From Aphanomyces cochlioides (lineage: Eukaryota; Oomycota; Saprolegniomycetes; Saprolegniales; Verrucalvaceae), in NCBI GenBank assembly GCA_019828595.1, contig JAHQRK010000004.1, forward strand, positions 2,852,001 to 2,916,000: a DNA stretch of 64,000 nt, written 5' to 3'. The notes under the pieces were generated by a model, which saw nothing but the letters and a program-made list of their open reading frames with translations, was not told the DNA's origin and did no database searches. How positions within the stretch are numbered: the first letter of the stretch is position 1; every line of letters begins with the position of its first letter. Below are positions 24,837 to 34,601 of this stretch, in pieces. Both the position numbers and the translations under genes were made by a program.

Positions 24837-25514
24837 CTAAATCCATTTATTCTTGTTTGCGGCTCGAAGGCCGAGCAGTCCAATGACGATCCCGACGGCT
24901 ACAGCGGTCGGCGGCGCCCAAGCTGAGAGTTGCCCGGATCCGCCCAACAATGGCACGAAGCGCATCCACATTGGGATAAGGCAGCCAAAGAAGAAGGTGG
25001 CGAGCATCGCTGTCTTGTGTTTCTGCACATCGCGATTCTGGCGGATCTGGTACCATCCATAAAGCTGAGCGCAGACTTGAAACACTCCACCCGCCGTAAT
25101 ACCAATTGCAAAGCCGATAAGACCAATGTACCGCTCCCACCATGCCGTCACAGCGCCACAGCCAAACGAGATCAAGCCGGCAATCATTGCCATACGACCC
25201 AGGACGATGTGCACAGCTCGGTACGATCCACCGTGCGACGGAGTGTGGAAGATGTTATACACACAAATAGCCAGAAAGAGAGCAGCGGTCACGAGATGGA
25301 TTGCAAAGAATGGCCCCAACTTCATCCCCGACGACGAGGGGAGAAGACTGAAGAGGGTACCAAAGCCTTTGTAGAGAGTAAACCACAATCCCAGTACGCC
25401 GCCAAGGAGCCACCAGAAGGAGAAGTTGCCGTCGTACCATGCGTGTGGCTTGGGCTCTGCAATGTACCACGTCTCGCGTGGGGTGAATGCTTCTAAGTTG
25501 GTTGGAGCTGTCAT
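24837..25514 (-). CDS. multi-TM protein of an unrecognised family, intact copy (225 aa)
   Basis: Five to six hydrophobic segments. The first follows a conserved Trp-rich entry (HAWYDGNFSFWWLLGG). Conserved features: GPFFAIHLVTAALFLAIC, a HTPSHGGSYRAVHIVLGR loop with three His residues, then WWERYIGLIGFAIGIT, QLYGWYQIR, and a final pair of segments ending KNKWI. The spaced His residues near membrane faces resemble the layout of DUF2306-like or b561-like haem proteins. That is only a resemblance in pattern, and I do not assign a function. The start MTAPTNLEAF at 25514 was preferred over the upstream ATG at 25547 because it aligns with the paralogue. A decayed double copy lies at 22853-24025 and a relic at ~28360. 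Confidence 0.75.
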   Translation of the reverse strand: MTAPTNLEAFTPRETWYIAEPKPHAWYDGNFSFWWLLGGVLGLWFTLYKGFGTLFSLLPSSSGMKLGPFFAIHLVTAALFLAICVYNIFHTPSHGGSYRAVHIVLGRMAMIAGLISFGCGAVTAWWERYIGLIGFAIGITAGGVFQVCAQLYGWYQIRQNRDVQKHKTAMLATFFFGCLIPMWMRFVPLLGGSGQLSAWAPPTAVAVGIVIGLLGLRAANKNKWI

Positions 25515-26802
25515 GTTGAAAAGTAATTCCTTGCCTCGACCTCGCAAGTTGGTTTCAGCCGCATGTCAGGCTCGTGATGACTACGCCGGTATTTATAGTC
25601 ATCTCGGAGAGTTGTCCTAGAGTAACTACCCTCCAACAGTAGGTCTCAGTAGGACTGAAGTCAAAGGAACAATGTAACCAAGGTCATGGAGGCTCGATTG
25701 AGTCCTCTCACGAAAGGAGCGCAGTGGACACTAGCGATGGGCTTGAAGACTGTCAGTCTCGCTGAGGAGTGTAGCGGTCGTGGAAGACTCCACCTCAATA
25801 CCAAAAATCGATGCACTTCCTCCCGAAAGATCAAAGGAAGTGGGATATCTCGGCACCGTTTGACACATCCGAGTATTTTGCTGACGCATAGAGTTGTCGA
25901 AATGATCGCCATGTACTTTGAATATCTTGGCATCGCTGTCTCTCTGATGGTACACGTACACTACATGCCAGCGACCAGCATGGAAGTCTCCCAAGAGATC
26001 GAAGTCCGATTCAAACTTGCATGTCGTCAAAGCACTGGACACGCCAAAACGACAAGGAGAGACAAACGTATGCCCTGTTGTGAATCGATCTCTAAGCGGT
26101 CGAGTGGAAGGCTGCAAAGATGGAGAAGATCATCGATTCACTTTGGATATGCATGCTTGCTTCAACGTCGTCTGAACTCTTTGGCTGTTAGTCTCAAGTC
26201 ACCTTTCCGGTCGGCCAGGGTGCTTACAGCTTGGTTTACCATGGTGTCGGTCAAGTTCATGGACGCAGTAGCAGTCTGTCTGCACTTGATGTCAACAGCT
26301 CATCGCCAATGTTGACGATTGTTTCGCGCTGGCCATCTGGGCGACAGCTGTACTCGGTTTGACCAAACTTGACCTTTATGCTGAAATCACACGAGAAAGA
26401 CCACATTGGCGATCCAAACGACTGCGGTGACGTCGTGTCAATGACGTTGATTACGCCTAGGTGCCCGTGGTCAATGCGGTGTGTTGCGACAGAATCCTGT
26501 TGTCCACTGGACTTTCAACCTGACACTCGGCATGCAAGATTGATCCTTGCTGTCCATCTCGACGTATGACTGACGCGAATTCCCACATTCAATGCGACGA
26601 GGAGCTCATTCGATGCATGCGACGTCGGCAAAGATGGCAGTTGGTCTTCATGTCATCATGAAGGTGATGTGGCCAGTCACCAAAGCGTCGAGTGGTCAGA
26701 TCCTCTCCACCACCATGGTCCTCATCATGACCATAAACATGCCGCCATGTGCTCGCTCCATGAACACTTCGCTTTACACCGGCTAGATCCCACACGACAC
26801 TC
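25515..26802. other. intergenic, possible remains of an older gene
   Basis: Open frames on both strands (25686-26315 plus, 25731-26117 minus) overlap each other and show no domain. A minus-strand stretch around 26290-26500 has protein-like composition in one frame but is interrupted. No confident gene; the right end must contain the promoter of the SLC35F gene at 26803. Confidence 0.3.
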
Positions 26803-28053
26803 ATGACGATGCTGGAAGTTGCAGTCTGCACTCTCTCGGGCCAATTGGTCGCGGCGCTGGTTGCAGTCGAGTTTGCCTGTACACGCGTCCTCGTTGACCT
26901 TGGCATTCATCTCCCGACTCTTCAGACTCTCTTCCTTCACGTCGCACTTGCCATGGCTTTCCTCCCGTCGCTCAATTGGAGGCATGGGATTCGATCTACT
27001 CAGCATTGGTGGTTCTGGCTCGTCCTTGGAATCGTCAATGTTCAAGCCCACATCTGCACGATCCAAGCATTCCGTGGCGACGCCAACTATGCCGTTCTGG
27101 GGTTGATCCTTCATGCAACGCATCCACTCACTTCGATCTGCAGCTTTGTGATCCTCCATCAACGCTATTCCAAGTGGCACGTCGCTGGAAATGCTCTTGT
27201 GGTCTGTGCAACAGTCATGGCTTTCTGCCTGAACTTGACCAACGATGAACTCTCCGTCTCCAACCGATGGCGCCGCAATACCCTTGGGCTATCGGCGTGT
27301 ATGTGCACTGCCGTATCGACCGTCTTGCAAGAATATGCGCTCAGCTCTGCTCCGACGAGTGCTGCTGATGGAATAAACGCCCATCGCGAAGTCGTTGCAA
27401 GAATGGCCGTCGCTGGCGTCATCTTCAGTCTCATTCAAGCTGCCGCCTTGGGAGAGATCGGTCAAGCCGCCAACGCCGACTGGACTGGCGTCGAGCTGCT
27501 TTCGTTGGCTGTCTTTCTAGCGGCAGCAACGCTCCTCCATATCATCCAGACTTTGGACTTGCGCGTCGCTGCCAAGTCATGGATGTTTCACATCAGCGCG
27601 CTCACTGCCGACGTGTACAATGCGATTGCAGTGACGTGGATCTTTGATGGATCCGTTGCTCTCTTTTTCTGGTTTGTTTGGCTGGTCAACGTCGTCGGCG
27701 TTGGCTTGCTCAAGAAGGAAGCTTGCTCATCGAATGTAGATAGTCAAGGCCAGCTTAGCATCTTGGAGTCGGCGCAGCGAACTTGTCGAGATGGCACTGT
27801 GACCACAACGCTGCCCATTTCTCCACCAAACGGCGACATTCTCTCGTCGTCAATGTACTTATTGGAAGTGTTGGAGACCGAGATCGAGTCCATCGATGCA
27901 CTTGGCTCATTAAGAACGCGGAAGAGTGATAACCAAGAGCCTGACGTCCTTGTCAAGGACTTCTTTCAAGGCCGAAAGGTCTTCACGATGGAAGATTCCA
28001 GTCCCGTGCCAAGTCCTGCTATCTCCCACTTGACGTACAAGGCCATGTCGTAG
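26803..28053 (+). CDS. SLC35F-type transporter, second paralogue (416 aa)
   Basis: Same drug/metabolite transporter fold and motif order as the gene at 20541: WWFWLVLGIVNVQAHICTIQ, then CMCTAVSTVLQEYAL, then HISALTADVYNAIAVTW, with about ten hydrophobic helices. The hydrophilic tail of about 115 residues is longer than in the neighbour and not similar to it. No introns. The start MTMLEVAVC directly precedes the first helix. The two SLC35F genes lie 5 kb apart in opposite orientation and are clearly diverged, so the duplication is old. Substrate unknown. Confidence 0.82.
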   Translation: MTMLEVAVCTLSGQLVAALVAVEFACTRVLVDLGIHLPTLQTLFLHVALAMAFLPSLNWRHGIRSTQHWWFWLVLGIVNVQAHICTIQAFRGDANYAVLGLILHATHPLTSICSFVILHQRYSKWHVAGNALVVCATVMAFCLNLTNDELSVSNRWRRNTLGLSACMCTAVSTVLQEYALSSAPTSAADGINAHREVVARMAVAGVIFSLIQAAALGEIGQAANADWTGVELLSLAVFLAAATLLHIIQTLDLRVAAKSWMFHISALTADVYNAIAVTWIFDGSVALFFWFVWLVNVVGVGLLKKEACSSNVDSQGQLSILESAQRTCRDGTVTTTLPISPPNGDILSSSMYLLEVLETEIESIDALGSLRTRKSDNQEPDVLVKDFFQGRKVFTMEDSSPVPSPAISHLTYKAMS

Positions 28054-28933
28054 TTTACCTTCCTTCCAGCCACTTCAACAAGAAAGAGAAAGACTCCGCG
28101 GATTGGAAGTCATATCGAATGCACATTTCAGCAAAGCTACGCTGGAAGCGCTCTCAAGCAAGATGGATGATGCTCCTGCATTGAGGAGCTCCAAAGTTAA
28201 TTTAACCACAGACTCCACAGGACGAAGTAACTTCGAGATGTCAATATGAAGGTGTCATCTGCCTATCGCTTCTAAACTGCGACTCACTCTTGGCTTCACT
28301 GCGTCGTTTGGACATCTTGGATGCCCAGACGTGTGCGCAAGAGTGGTCATGGCTTCTCTCATTCGCATGGCGATGATTGCAAGCTTGATCTCGTTTATCT
28401 GTGGCACCGGGACAGTGTGGTGGGAGCGATACACTGGTATTACTGTCGTCGGCAGGTTGCAGGTGTGCTTTCAGTGCCTTGGCTGGCACCAAGTGCACCG
28501 CTAGCGCGATGTAGTCACTCATTTGAGCCACTTGGGCAGACCGTCTCCAACCCAATTTGATGTTGTACGGACTTCATCGCCGTCCTGTGGCCAAAATCAA
28601 ATCAACTTGAAATTGAGGTATTTGTACCTGAGGCCGAGCGGCTTTCCGCGATGTAATTCTCCGAAAAGTTGACACAAGCTCTTCGACATGTTGCGGCGCT
28701 GGACTCTTTGTCTTCTCAAGTTGCTGGCACGACTTTATCGATGCAAATTCTTCTAGACGGTCTTACCTCGAGGAGCTCACAGCGAGCGGTGTTCTTTTCG
28801 TACAAGTCGTTAATGTCAAACGATGCAGTAGGGGACGATGCCGTCGCGGGTAAGATTGACGCATGAGCGCCGTAGCGAAAGGACATTGCCGTCGATGGCT
28901 TGACTTCCTGGACCCGAAAGGAAGCTGGCACAT
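28054..28933. other. intergenic containing a gene relic
   Basis: Apart from the multi-TM relic at about 28360-28510, no coding signal is convincing. The right end is the 3' side of the minus-strand coiled-coil gene. Confidence 0.35.
28360..28510 (+). pseudogene. relic of the multi-TM family (third locus)
   Basis: A plus-strand frame reads RMAMIASLISFICG, then VWWERYTGI, then QVCFQCLGWHQVHR. It follows the intact protein at 24837-25514 (RMAMIAGLISFGCG, AWWERYIGL, QVCAQLYGWYQIR) with one internal shortening. The remainder of the gene is absent or unrecognisable. It is in the opposite orientation to the other two copies. Confidence 0.55.
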
Positions 28934-31819
28934 CTAAGCAAAGTAAGACAACGGAGGCAGATCATACTGCGTACCTGGTAAAGTAGTTGGCTTGGATCCT
29001 AGCTGGATTGGCTCCTGATGGAGTGGCGGGGGTTCAGTGGTGGAGTTGACGGTGCGACTCGTCAGAAGACCTTTCGCGGCGTCATTGCTTGCCGCAGGAT
29101 GGCTAAAGAGGGCATTGAATCGTGGTGACAACATGTTGGACGCGGCACTCTCGCCGAGATGTTGGTCGGCTCTAAATTCTGTCTCGAGCTGGGTGGATGG
29201 ATCGACTTTTCCATCAAAGTAGATCATTTGGCTCTCGCATTTCAGTGTCTGGCTAGCAGCTACTGGCGTCGTTGCGTCGTTGAGCAAGTTGACGACAGCG
29301 AACTGCTTGGGGATTTTTTGTGGAGACGTTTGAACTGGTCTTCTCTGTTGACGTTGTTGAGCTAGCGTTGGCTGCGTTCGCGGGGGCGACTTATGAGGCG
29401 ATGGACGTTGGCGAGGCGACACTCGTCGTTGTTTTGGTGGACTAGATGACGATCCGCTTGTCGAAACGATTGGATTTCTCGTCGATGTGGTGGCGTTTGG
29501 CTGTGTTTTCAATGCTGCTTTCGGGGGAGATTTGCCATGACTTGATGGAATATTGTACGTGGCATTGACGCCTGGGAATGGTTTCTCTGGCGTCTTGGAG
29601 GCATATGCTTCTCGTTCGTCTTGTGGCTTTGCTGGACTTGTCGTCGGCGATGACTGCCTTGTTGACGATGTCGACGCAAATTTCACCGAGCGAGCCGGGC
29701 TTGCACCCGCTTTTGAAAATGTCGTCGAGTTGAATGCATTGTCGTCGTCTTCTTGGTTTGATTCGAGTCGCTGTGCCTTGGATTGCATCTTGCGAGCGCT
29801 CCTCTGCTCTGGAAACGATTGCTTGGTCGCCATTGCGCGGCTTGGATTGTCTTGCTTTGATTGCAGATCGGCATTGAATTTGTACGTTCCGTTGACACCA
29901 GGGAAGGGCCTTTGGGGGGAATTCGACACAAAGGTGCTTTCGCCCTGCTCCATGACGCTTGCCTTAGAAGGAGAAGGCTCTGGCCGCTGAAGTTTATACG
30001 ACCCATTCAGGCCAGGGAATGGTTTCTGCGGCGATTTGGACGGATTTGTATCGTTGTTGCCTGGAAATGGACGATCCGCCGCCGCCATTGAAAATGTTTC
30101 ATCGTCTTGGTCGACTTGGTTGGACTCTCCATGGACAAAGCTACGATTGACGGAAGGTTGACGACTGAGCCCATTGACACGACCTTGGGTAGATTGTCGC
30201 TCGAGTGTTTCAGCGCGGAGCTTCCATGCTTCTAGCTCTTGTTTATGGCGTGCGTCTCGACGATCGAGTTCTTCCTGCATCTCTCGCCGCAGTTTTTCAA
30301 AGTCCTCAACTGTGATTCCGCCATTCCGGACAGTCGGTTGCATCACGAGTTGCTCCACGAGAGCTCGTTGCCGTGCGAGTTCAGCGGCGAGCATTTGAAG
30401 CCTTTCATCCATTGCGAATTGCCCCATCGATGGTGGTGACTGGAAGCCATTCATCTTCGGCGGTGGGTTCAAATGCGTCATCGACGGCATCTGCTGCATC
30501 GTTGGCATGCCTGGAGGAGGATACATGTTGTGGTGGAATGCTAGCGGCTGGTTGAATATCTGCTGCTGAGGTGGAAACGACTGTCCGTCGTAGCCTTGAC
30601 CTCCAGGATGAAACAAATCGCCACCCACGCCATGAGTTGGGGCTGGTTGACTCCACAACGGTGGCGGTGGATCTCGTGGAGTCTGTTGCATTTGCTGCAT
30701 GCCGTTCCATGGAGCATTTACGGCATCCTGGAACCCTTGGCCATGGTCTGGAGGCGACAGGGATGTACCAGTAGGCTGTGCTGGCGGCGGTGGAGCGTCG
30801 TCCACGAGTTTTTGTCGGTGTTTTGGATTTTTTCGCAGTTGGTCTTCTTGCTTGAGTCGCAAGTCAGCTTCGAGTTGCTGCTGCTTGGCCATGGCTTCTT
30901 TCTGCTTGGCTTTCTTTTCCGCTTCGAGCGCTTCCTCTTGGAGCTTCACTTCGCGTTGAATGCGCTCGAGTTCCAGCCGCTCTTCGAGCTCTTGCTGTCG
31001 CTTGGCCTCTTGCTTTCGTCTCTGGTTCTCTTCCATTTGCTGCTTCAGCATTGCCTGAGCTTCAATTTGCGCATTCCTTCGCGAGGAATCGACCGGCGCG
31101 GCACCACGGACATGTCGTCTTCCATGAGATGTACCAGGAACTGGTTGTAACGACGTCGGTGGCGGCGGACTCGGCTGGTTCATGGCATGTTGTGGTGGCT
31201 GGGGGAGCGGTGGGGAGTACTCGTTCGTTGGAAATTGAGCATGGTGCGACCCTGGTGGCTGGAAATGCTGCTGAGGTGGCTGTTGCTTGTACCCTTCGTT
31301 GGGATAGCCCGCAAACTGCGGCGGCTCCATGCGGCTTGGTTGCATGTACGGCTCGACGGGATGGTGATACTGTCCGTGGTCGAACTGCGGCGGCTCGTTG
31401 TAGCCCAAGTGCTGCTGGGACTGTGGCGGCGGTGCGGCTCCTTGAGTAGAGCGTCTGACATCTGCAGCCATCTTTTCAACGTGATGGCCTCGAGCAAATC
31501 GTTTTCCCACGACGTGATTTTCACCAAGTCCTGCGAAGAGTCCGCCTTGGACAGCTTGGGTTGGAGCTGCCGACGCATTTGCCCGCAGTCTCTCCTCGCG
31601 CTCAGCTTTTTTCTTCGCCTCCTGCATTCGCACTTGCTCTGCCAACGCTGCATGGTACTCGTTCTGCCGACGGCGTTGCAAGTCGCGAGAATGATCGCCG
31701 TCAACTGCGCCCCATCCGCGTTGGTGCATGTCAATGACGACAGCACATCTAATTTTAGCTTCGCTGAGCTGGTCAACCCCGTCATGCCCAGCATTTTGCA
31801 TTTGCCAGCCTTCAGGCAA
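28934..31819 (-). CDS. Pro/Gln-rich coiled-coil protein with repeated PFPGxN motifs (961 aa), CSPP1-like organisation
   Basis: A single long open frame. Order: N-terminal helix rich in Arg/Lys/Glu (DLQRRRQNEYHAALAEQV), which resembles segments of centrosome/spindle-pole protein CSPP1; Pro/Gln-rich region (~150-260); strong Glu/Lys coiled coil (~265-340); Met/Pro-rich region; second coiled coil with LAAELARQRALVEQL; then a repeat region with four copies of a PFPGxN motif (PFPGNNDT, PFPGLNGSYKL, PFPGVNGTYKF, PFPGVNATYNI). The C-terminus is basic and rich in SP dipeptides, suggesting kinase targets. The start may instead be the internal Met at 31729 (MHQRGWGAVDGD), which begins the conserved-looking part. 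A cytoskeletal or centrosomal role is an inference. Confidence 0.72.
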   Translation of the reverse strand: MPEGWQMQNAGHDGVDQLSEAKIRCAVVIDMHQRGWGAVDGDHSRDLQRRRQNEYHAALAEQVRMQEAKKKAEREERLRANASAAPTQAVQGGLFAGLGENHVVGKRFARGHHVEKMAADVRRSTQGAAPPPQSQQHLGYNEPPQFDHGQYHHPVEPYMQPSRMEPPQFAGYPNEGYKQQPPQQHFQPPGSHHAQFPTNEYSPPLPQPPQHAMNQPSPPPPTSLQPVPGTSHGRRHVRGAAPVDSSRRNAQIEAQAMLKQQMEENQRRKQEAKRQQELEERLELERIQREVKLQEEALEAEKKAKQKEAMAKQQQLEADLRLKQEDQLRKNPKHRQKLVDDAPPPPAQPTGTSLSPPDHGQGFQDAVNAPWNGMQQMQQTPRDPPPPLWSQPAPTHGVGGDLFHPGGQGYDGQSFPPQQQIFNQPLAFHHNMYPPPGMPTMQQMPSMTHLNPPPKMNGFQSPPSMGQFAMDERLQMLAAELARQRALVEQLVMQPTVRNGGITVEDFEKLRREMQEELDRRDARHKQELEAWKLRAETLERQSTQGRVNGLSRQPSVNRSFVHGESNQVDQDDETFSMAAADRPFPGNNDTNPSKSPQKPFPGLNGSYKLQRPEPSPSKASVMEQGESTFVSNSPQRPFPGVNGTYKFNADLQSKQDNPSRAMATKQSFPEQRSARKMQSKAQRLESNQEDDDNAFNSTTFSKAGASPARSVKFASTSSTRQSSPTTSPAKPQDEREAYASKTPEKPFPGVNATYNIPSSHGKSPPKAALKTQPNATTSTRNPIVSTSGSSSSPPKQRRVSPRQRPSPHKSPPRTQPTLAQQRQQRRPVQTSPQKIPKQFAVVNLLNDATTPVAASQTLKCESQMIYFDGKVDPSTQLETEFRADQHLGESAASNMLSPRFNALFSHPAASNDAAKGLLTSRTVNSTTEPPPLHQEPIQLGSKPTTLPGTQYDLPPLSYFA

Positions 31820-31987
31820 CGACAGAGCAGTGAGTAGATGCTAAAGCAGCTCGTCCTCCTTTATAGATCGTTAAACTGGCGACGCTAGCTCCAATTTAGT
31901 CTTTCCTTGGGGAACTTCAGGGCTCAAACGGTATCGACTTCACGACATGGACATGCAAATATCACCGACAGACACTTGAAAATAGGT

Positions 31988-32548
31988 TCATGGAACGACG
32001 TCGAGGCCGAGGGCAGTTCGGATGCTTCGGACGTAGTCTTGTTCGTCGATGCCGCTTTCCACGAGCTCGACGCCGGAAGTCGTGATGATTTTTTTGGTAT
32101 CAGCGTCGAGAAAAATGAGCGTTGGGATGCTTGTGATGTTGAAACGCTTGCCGAGTTCAGTCTTCTTGTCGCGTGCTTCGTACGGCAGTGCTGGGAACGT
32201 CATGTAATCGCCCCAGTAGTCGTCGAATTGCGTATGGTCGCGGTCGTACGAGATGAAGACAAACTCAATGTCCGAGTGTTCTTCGACGATATCTTCGTGC
32301 ATTCTCGAGATAATAGGCGTAAACGCTCGACATGGAGGACACCAATAGCCAGCAAAGTAGAACGCAATGACTTTCTTTCCACTCAAGGCCTCATCCGTAG
32401 GAGCAAGACCTTTCGTGGTCAAGATTTGTGGCCCGAAGAACTCGACGAGGGACATCACGTGCGAATTGAAAAGTGAGGAGCTGGCTGCCAATGCTACGTT
32501 GCGACCAGATGGTCTCGCACGCCATGCATGCAAGAGGAGGGGTGTCAT
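31988..32548 (-). CDS. thioredoxin-like / nucleoredoxin-type protein with CPPC active site (186 aa)
   Basis: Thioredoxin_8 fold of the tryparedoxin/nucleoredoxin kind: FYFAGYWCPPCRAFTP holds the redox CPPC pair, EFVFISYDRD is the second strand, and SIPTLIFLD carries the cis-proline. The C-terminal TALGLDVVP ends the domain, so one domain only. Two starts are possible. ATG 32548 gives an Arg-rich N-terminal extension without acidic residues that could target mitochondria. ATG 32455 (MSLVEFFGPQ) begins at the domain edge. The first codons of the longer form overlap a short repeat also found near 41487, so I favour the shorter start. The tandem Helitrons begin about 120 bp upstream of the longer start, close to the promoter. 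Confidence 0.85.
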   Translation of the reverse strand: MTPLLLHAWRARPSGRNVALAASSSLFNSHVMSLVEFFGPQILTTKGLAPTDEALSGKKVIAFYFAGYWCPPCRAFTPIISRMHEDIVEEHSDIEFVFISYDRDHTQFDDYWGDYMTFPALPYEARDKKTELGKRFNITSIPTLIFLDADTKKIITTSGVELVESGIDEQDYVRSIRTALGLDVVP

Positions 32549-33001
32549 TCATACAAACTTCAAGTATAAATCTGTCAGACATGATCCACCGTTCAGCGGG
32601 CCGACGGGAGGGTTTCTGAAATGTGATATCACGAAAATCGGATGGACGACCAGAGATAATTTAAAACTAGGGTGAGGCCAGGGCTACGCCCCTGGGTGGA
32701 GCGTTTTGCTTTGGAAATAACAAAGATTTGCTCACACACATGACACGTTTGAAGCCATACTATGAATTTTGAATTTGATTAAGGCCCAGTTCGAAGTAAA
32801 AAAATAAGTTAACGCCGAGCATTCTGATTGGCTACTGTTGACTGACGAATATTTTTTTTCGTCAGGAGATAAATCATGTCCTCACCAAAACACCGTCGAC
32901 TCGTACTGAAAGAAAAATAAATTATCCAATCAGAGATCATATTATTTTGAAACTAAGGAGACGGCATTTACTTCGCACTCCTTATTCACTTCTTTCTTAT
33001 T

Positions 33002-33757
33002 TTACTTCGAATTGGCCTCAATAGTTTCCCTGTTTTGTTGTGCAGCATAGATCCTTCGATTGTCAACTGTGCGCTCGCGATCTTCTTGCTCCTGAGCTGC
33101 CAGAATCTTGAGATGATGGTCACTTTGAGCGTGATAATGGATTCCGTCTTCTCCCTCCTTGGTTTCCTCTTCGTCGCTCTTATCCATGTCCGTATGGTGC
33201 AAAATGATGGCACCCCGCCCTTGATTCGCAACCTCAGTGTTGTGCTTTTTTTCGCGAGCACGTTTGTTGTATTCCGCCTTCTTGGATCTTTTCATAGCCA
33301 CCTCTTTGTCGAAGTCTTCCACGATAGCATGCCGTTTCTTTTCGCGAGCACGATTGTCGTACTCCGCCGTTTTGGATTTTTCCATTGCCACCTCTTCGTC
33401 AACTTTATCCAGGATAGCTTGCCGTTTCTTTTCGCGAGCATGATTGTTGTACTCCGCCTTTAGAAGAGCTTGCCGATTCTTTTCGCGAGCACGATTATTG
33501 TACTCCGCCTTTAGAAGAGCTTGCCGATTCTTTTCGCGAGCACGATTGTTGTACTCCGCCTTTTTAGATTTTTCCATTGCCACCTCTTCGTCGACTTCAT
33601 CCAGGATAGCATGCCGTTTCTTTTCGCGAGCACGTTTGTTGTACTCCGCCTTCTTGGCCTTTCTCATAGCCGCCTCGTCGTTAGGCATCAAGGCATCGTC
33701 ATCCACAACCCAGCCATTAGCTCCAGTCGATGCAGACTCTTGTTCGGTAGTATGCAC
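33002..33757 (-). CDS. Helitron-derived repeat protein, truncated (251 aa)
   Basis: N-terminal part of a Helitron protein, made of imperfect repeats around KAEYNNRAREKNRQALL, strongly basic with Glu. Copy 1 has six such units against three in the copy 2 protein. The C-terminal Helitron_like_N part of copy 2 is missing because the internal deletion moves the frame into former 3' sequence. Probably not functional as a transposition protein. Confidence 0.5.
   Translation of the reverse strand: MHTTEQESASTGANGWVVDDDALMPNDEAAMRKAKKAEYNKRAREKKRHAILDEVDEEVAMEKSKKAEYNNRAREKNRQALLKAEYNNRAREKNRQALLKAEYNNHAREKKRQAILDKVDEEVAMEKSKTAEYDNRAREKKRHAIVEDFDKEVAMKRSKKAEYNKRAREKKHNTEVANQGRGAIILHHTDMDKSDEEETKEGEDGIHYHAQSDHHLKILAAQEQEDRERTVDNRRIYAAQQNRETIEANSK
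33440..33590. repeat. 51-bp direct repeat inside the Helitron frame
   Basis: A 51-bp unit coding for 17 residues (KAEYNNRAREKNRQALL on the minus strand) is repeated in tandem with few changes. The frame is kept because the unit is a multiple of three. The same locus in copy 2 (36520-36640) has fewer units, so this is expansion or contraction after the copies separated. Confidence 0.7.
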
Positions 33758-34601
33758 TTCATTCCGCTCTGCTTGCTTCCCAGGTCAGAAAACTGCGTCA
33801 GACAAATGTTCATACAAAAACATCAATACAAAAATGATAATGTGATTGGATCGTAAAAATACTGTGGATATGTGTCCCGCCACTTAAGCTTAACATAATG
33901 TGGTTTGCCAGAAAATACTACTAATTTCTTTCATAAATCGTACAGAGTTCGCGGTATTTATTAAACATCACTTTGTTTAATATCGCGTATTGAACTCGTA
34001 CATCCAATGAGTTGAAACTTTGATACTGGGTAATACACCTGCTAAGCATCATGAAATACCCCTGAAGTGATTCAATCTACTCGCCGTAGGCCCACTATCA
34101 ACAGTGGTACTCCATCAAAAAAAGTAGCACCTCAGTTGCAATAGTGGTAACCAACGTTACACATTGTCCCCTAACTGTAAAAAGTTGAACTATGGGGAGA
34201 GGATTTACTCGTCCAAAGTCAATATGAAAATACAGTAAAACCACACGTTTTAGCTGTCCCTGGCTGCTCTATGAAAATGTCCGGTATTTCGAGCCAAAAA
34301 GGCCCTACTTCGTAACATTCGCATATCGCGTCGGAATTCGCCTTTCGGAGTCCAAGCCTCTGGCCAGAGTATGGCTTAAAGTGGCAGAAAGGGCTCGTCA
34401 CCCTACTGCACAGTGTGTTGACCGCTTATTCAGCGGCCTTTTCTGCCCGAGTGAAGCTATCCTAAGACATGCATCTCACCTTGCATCGTCCCAGAAAAAC
34501 CCAACTGCCATTCAATCGTCTTTGGCAGGTATTATTTTAAATAGTAGGACAATATTTTCATTTTGTATGTGGAATTGTTTGATTATTAATATTATTATCG
34601 A

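Noticed and set aside
25686..26315. 209-aa open frame on the plus strand
   Set aside because: It overlaps an equally long frame on the other strand, and neither shows family motifs; at best remains of an old gene.
29683..31794. Long antisense and alternate frames across the 961-aa coiled-coil gene
   Set aside because: Shadows of repetitive, GC-rich coding sequence; no independent start context or domain.
33230..33660. CRISPR-like regular repeats
   Set aside because: The repeats are protein-coding 51-bp units without unique spacers, in a eukaryotic Helitron; a CRISPR array is excluded.
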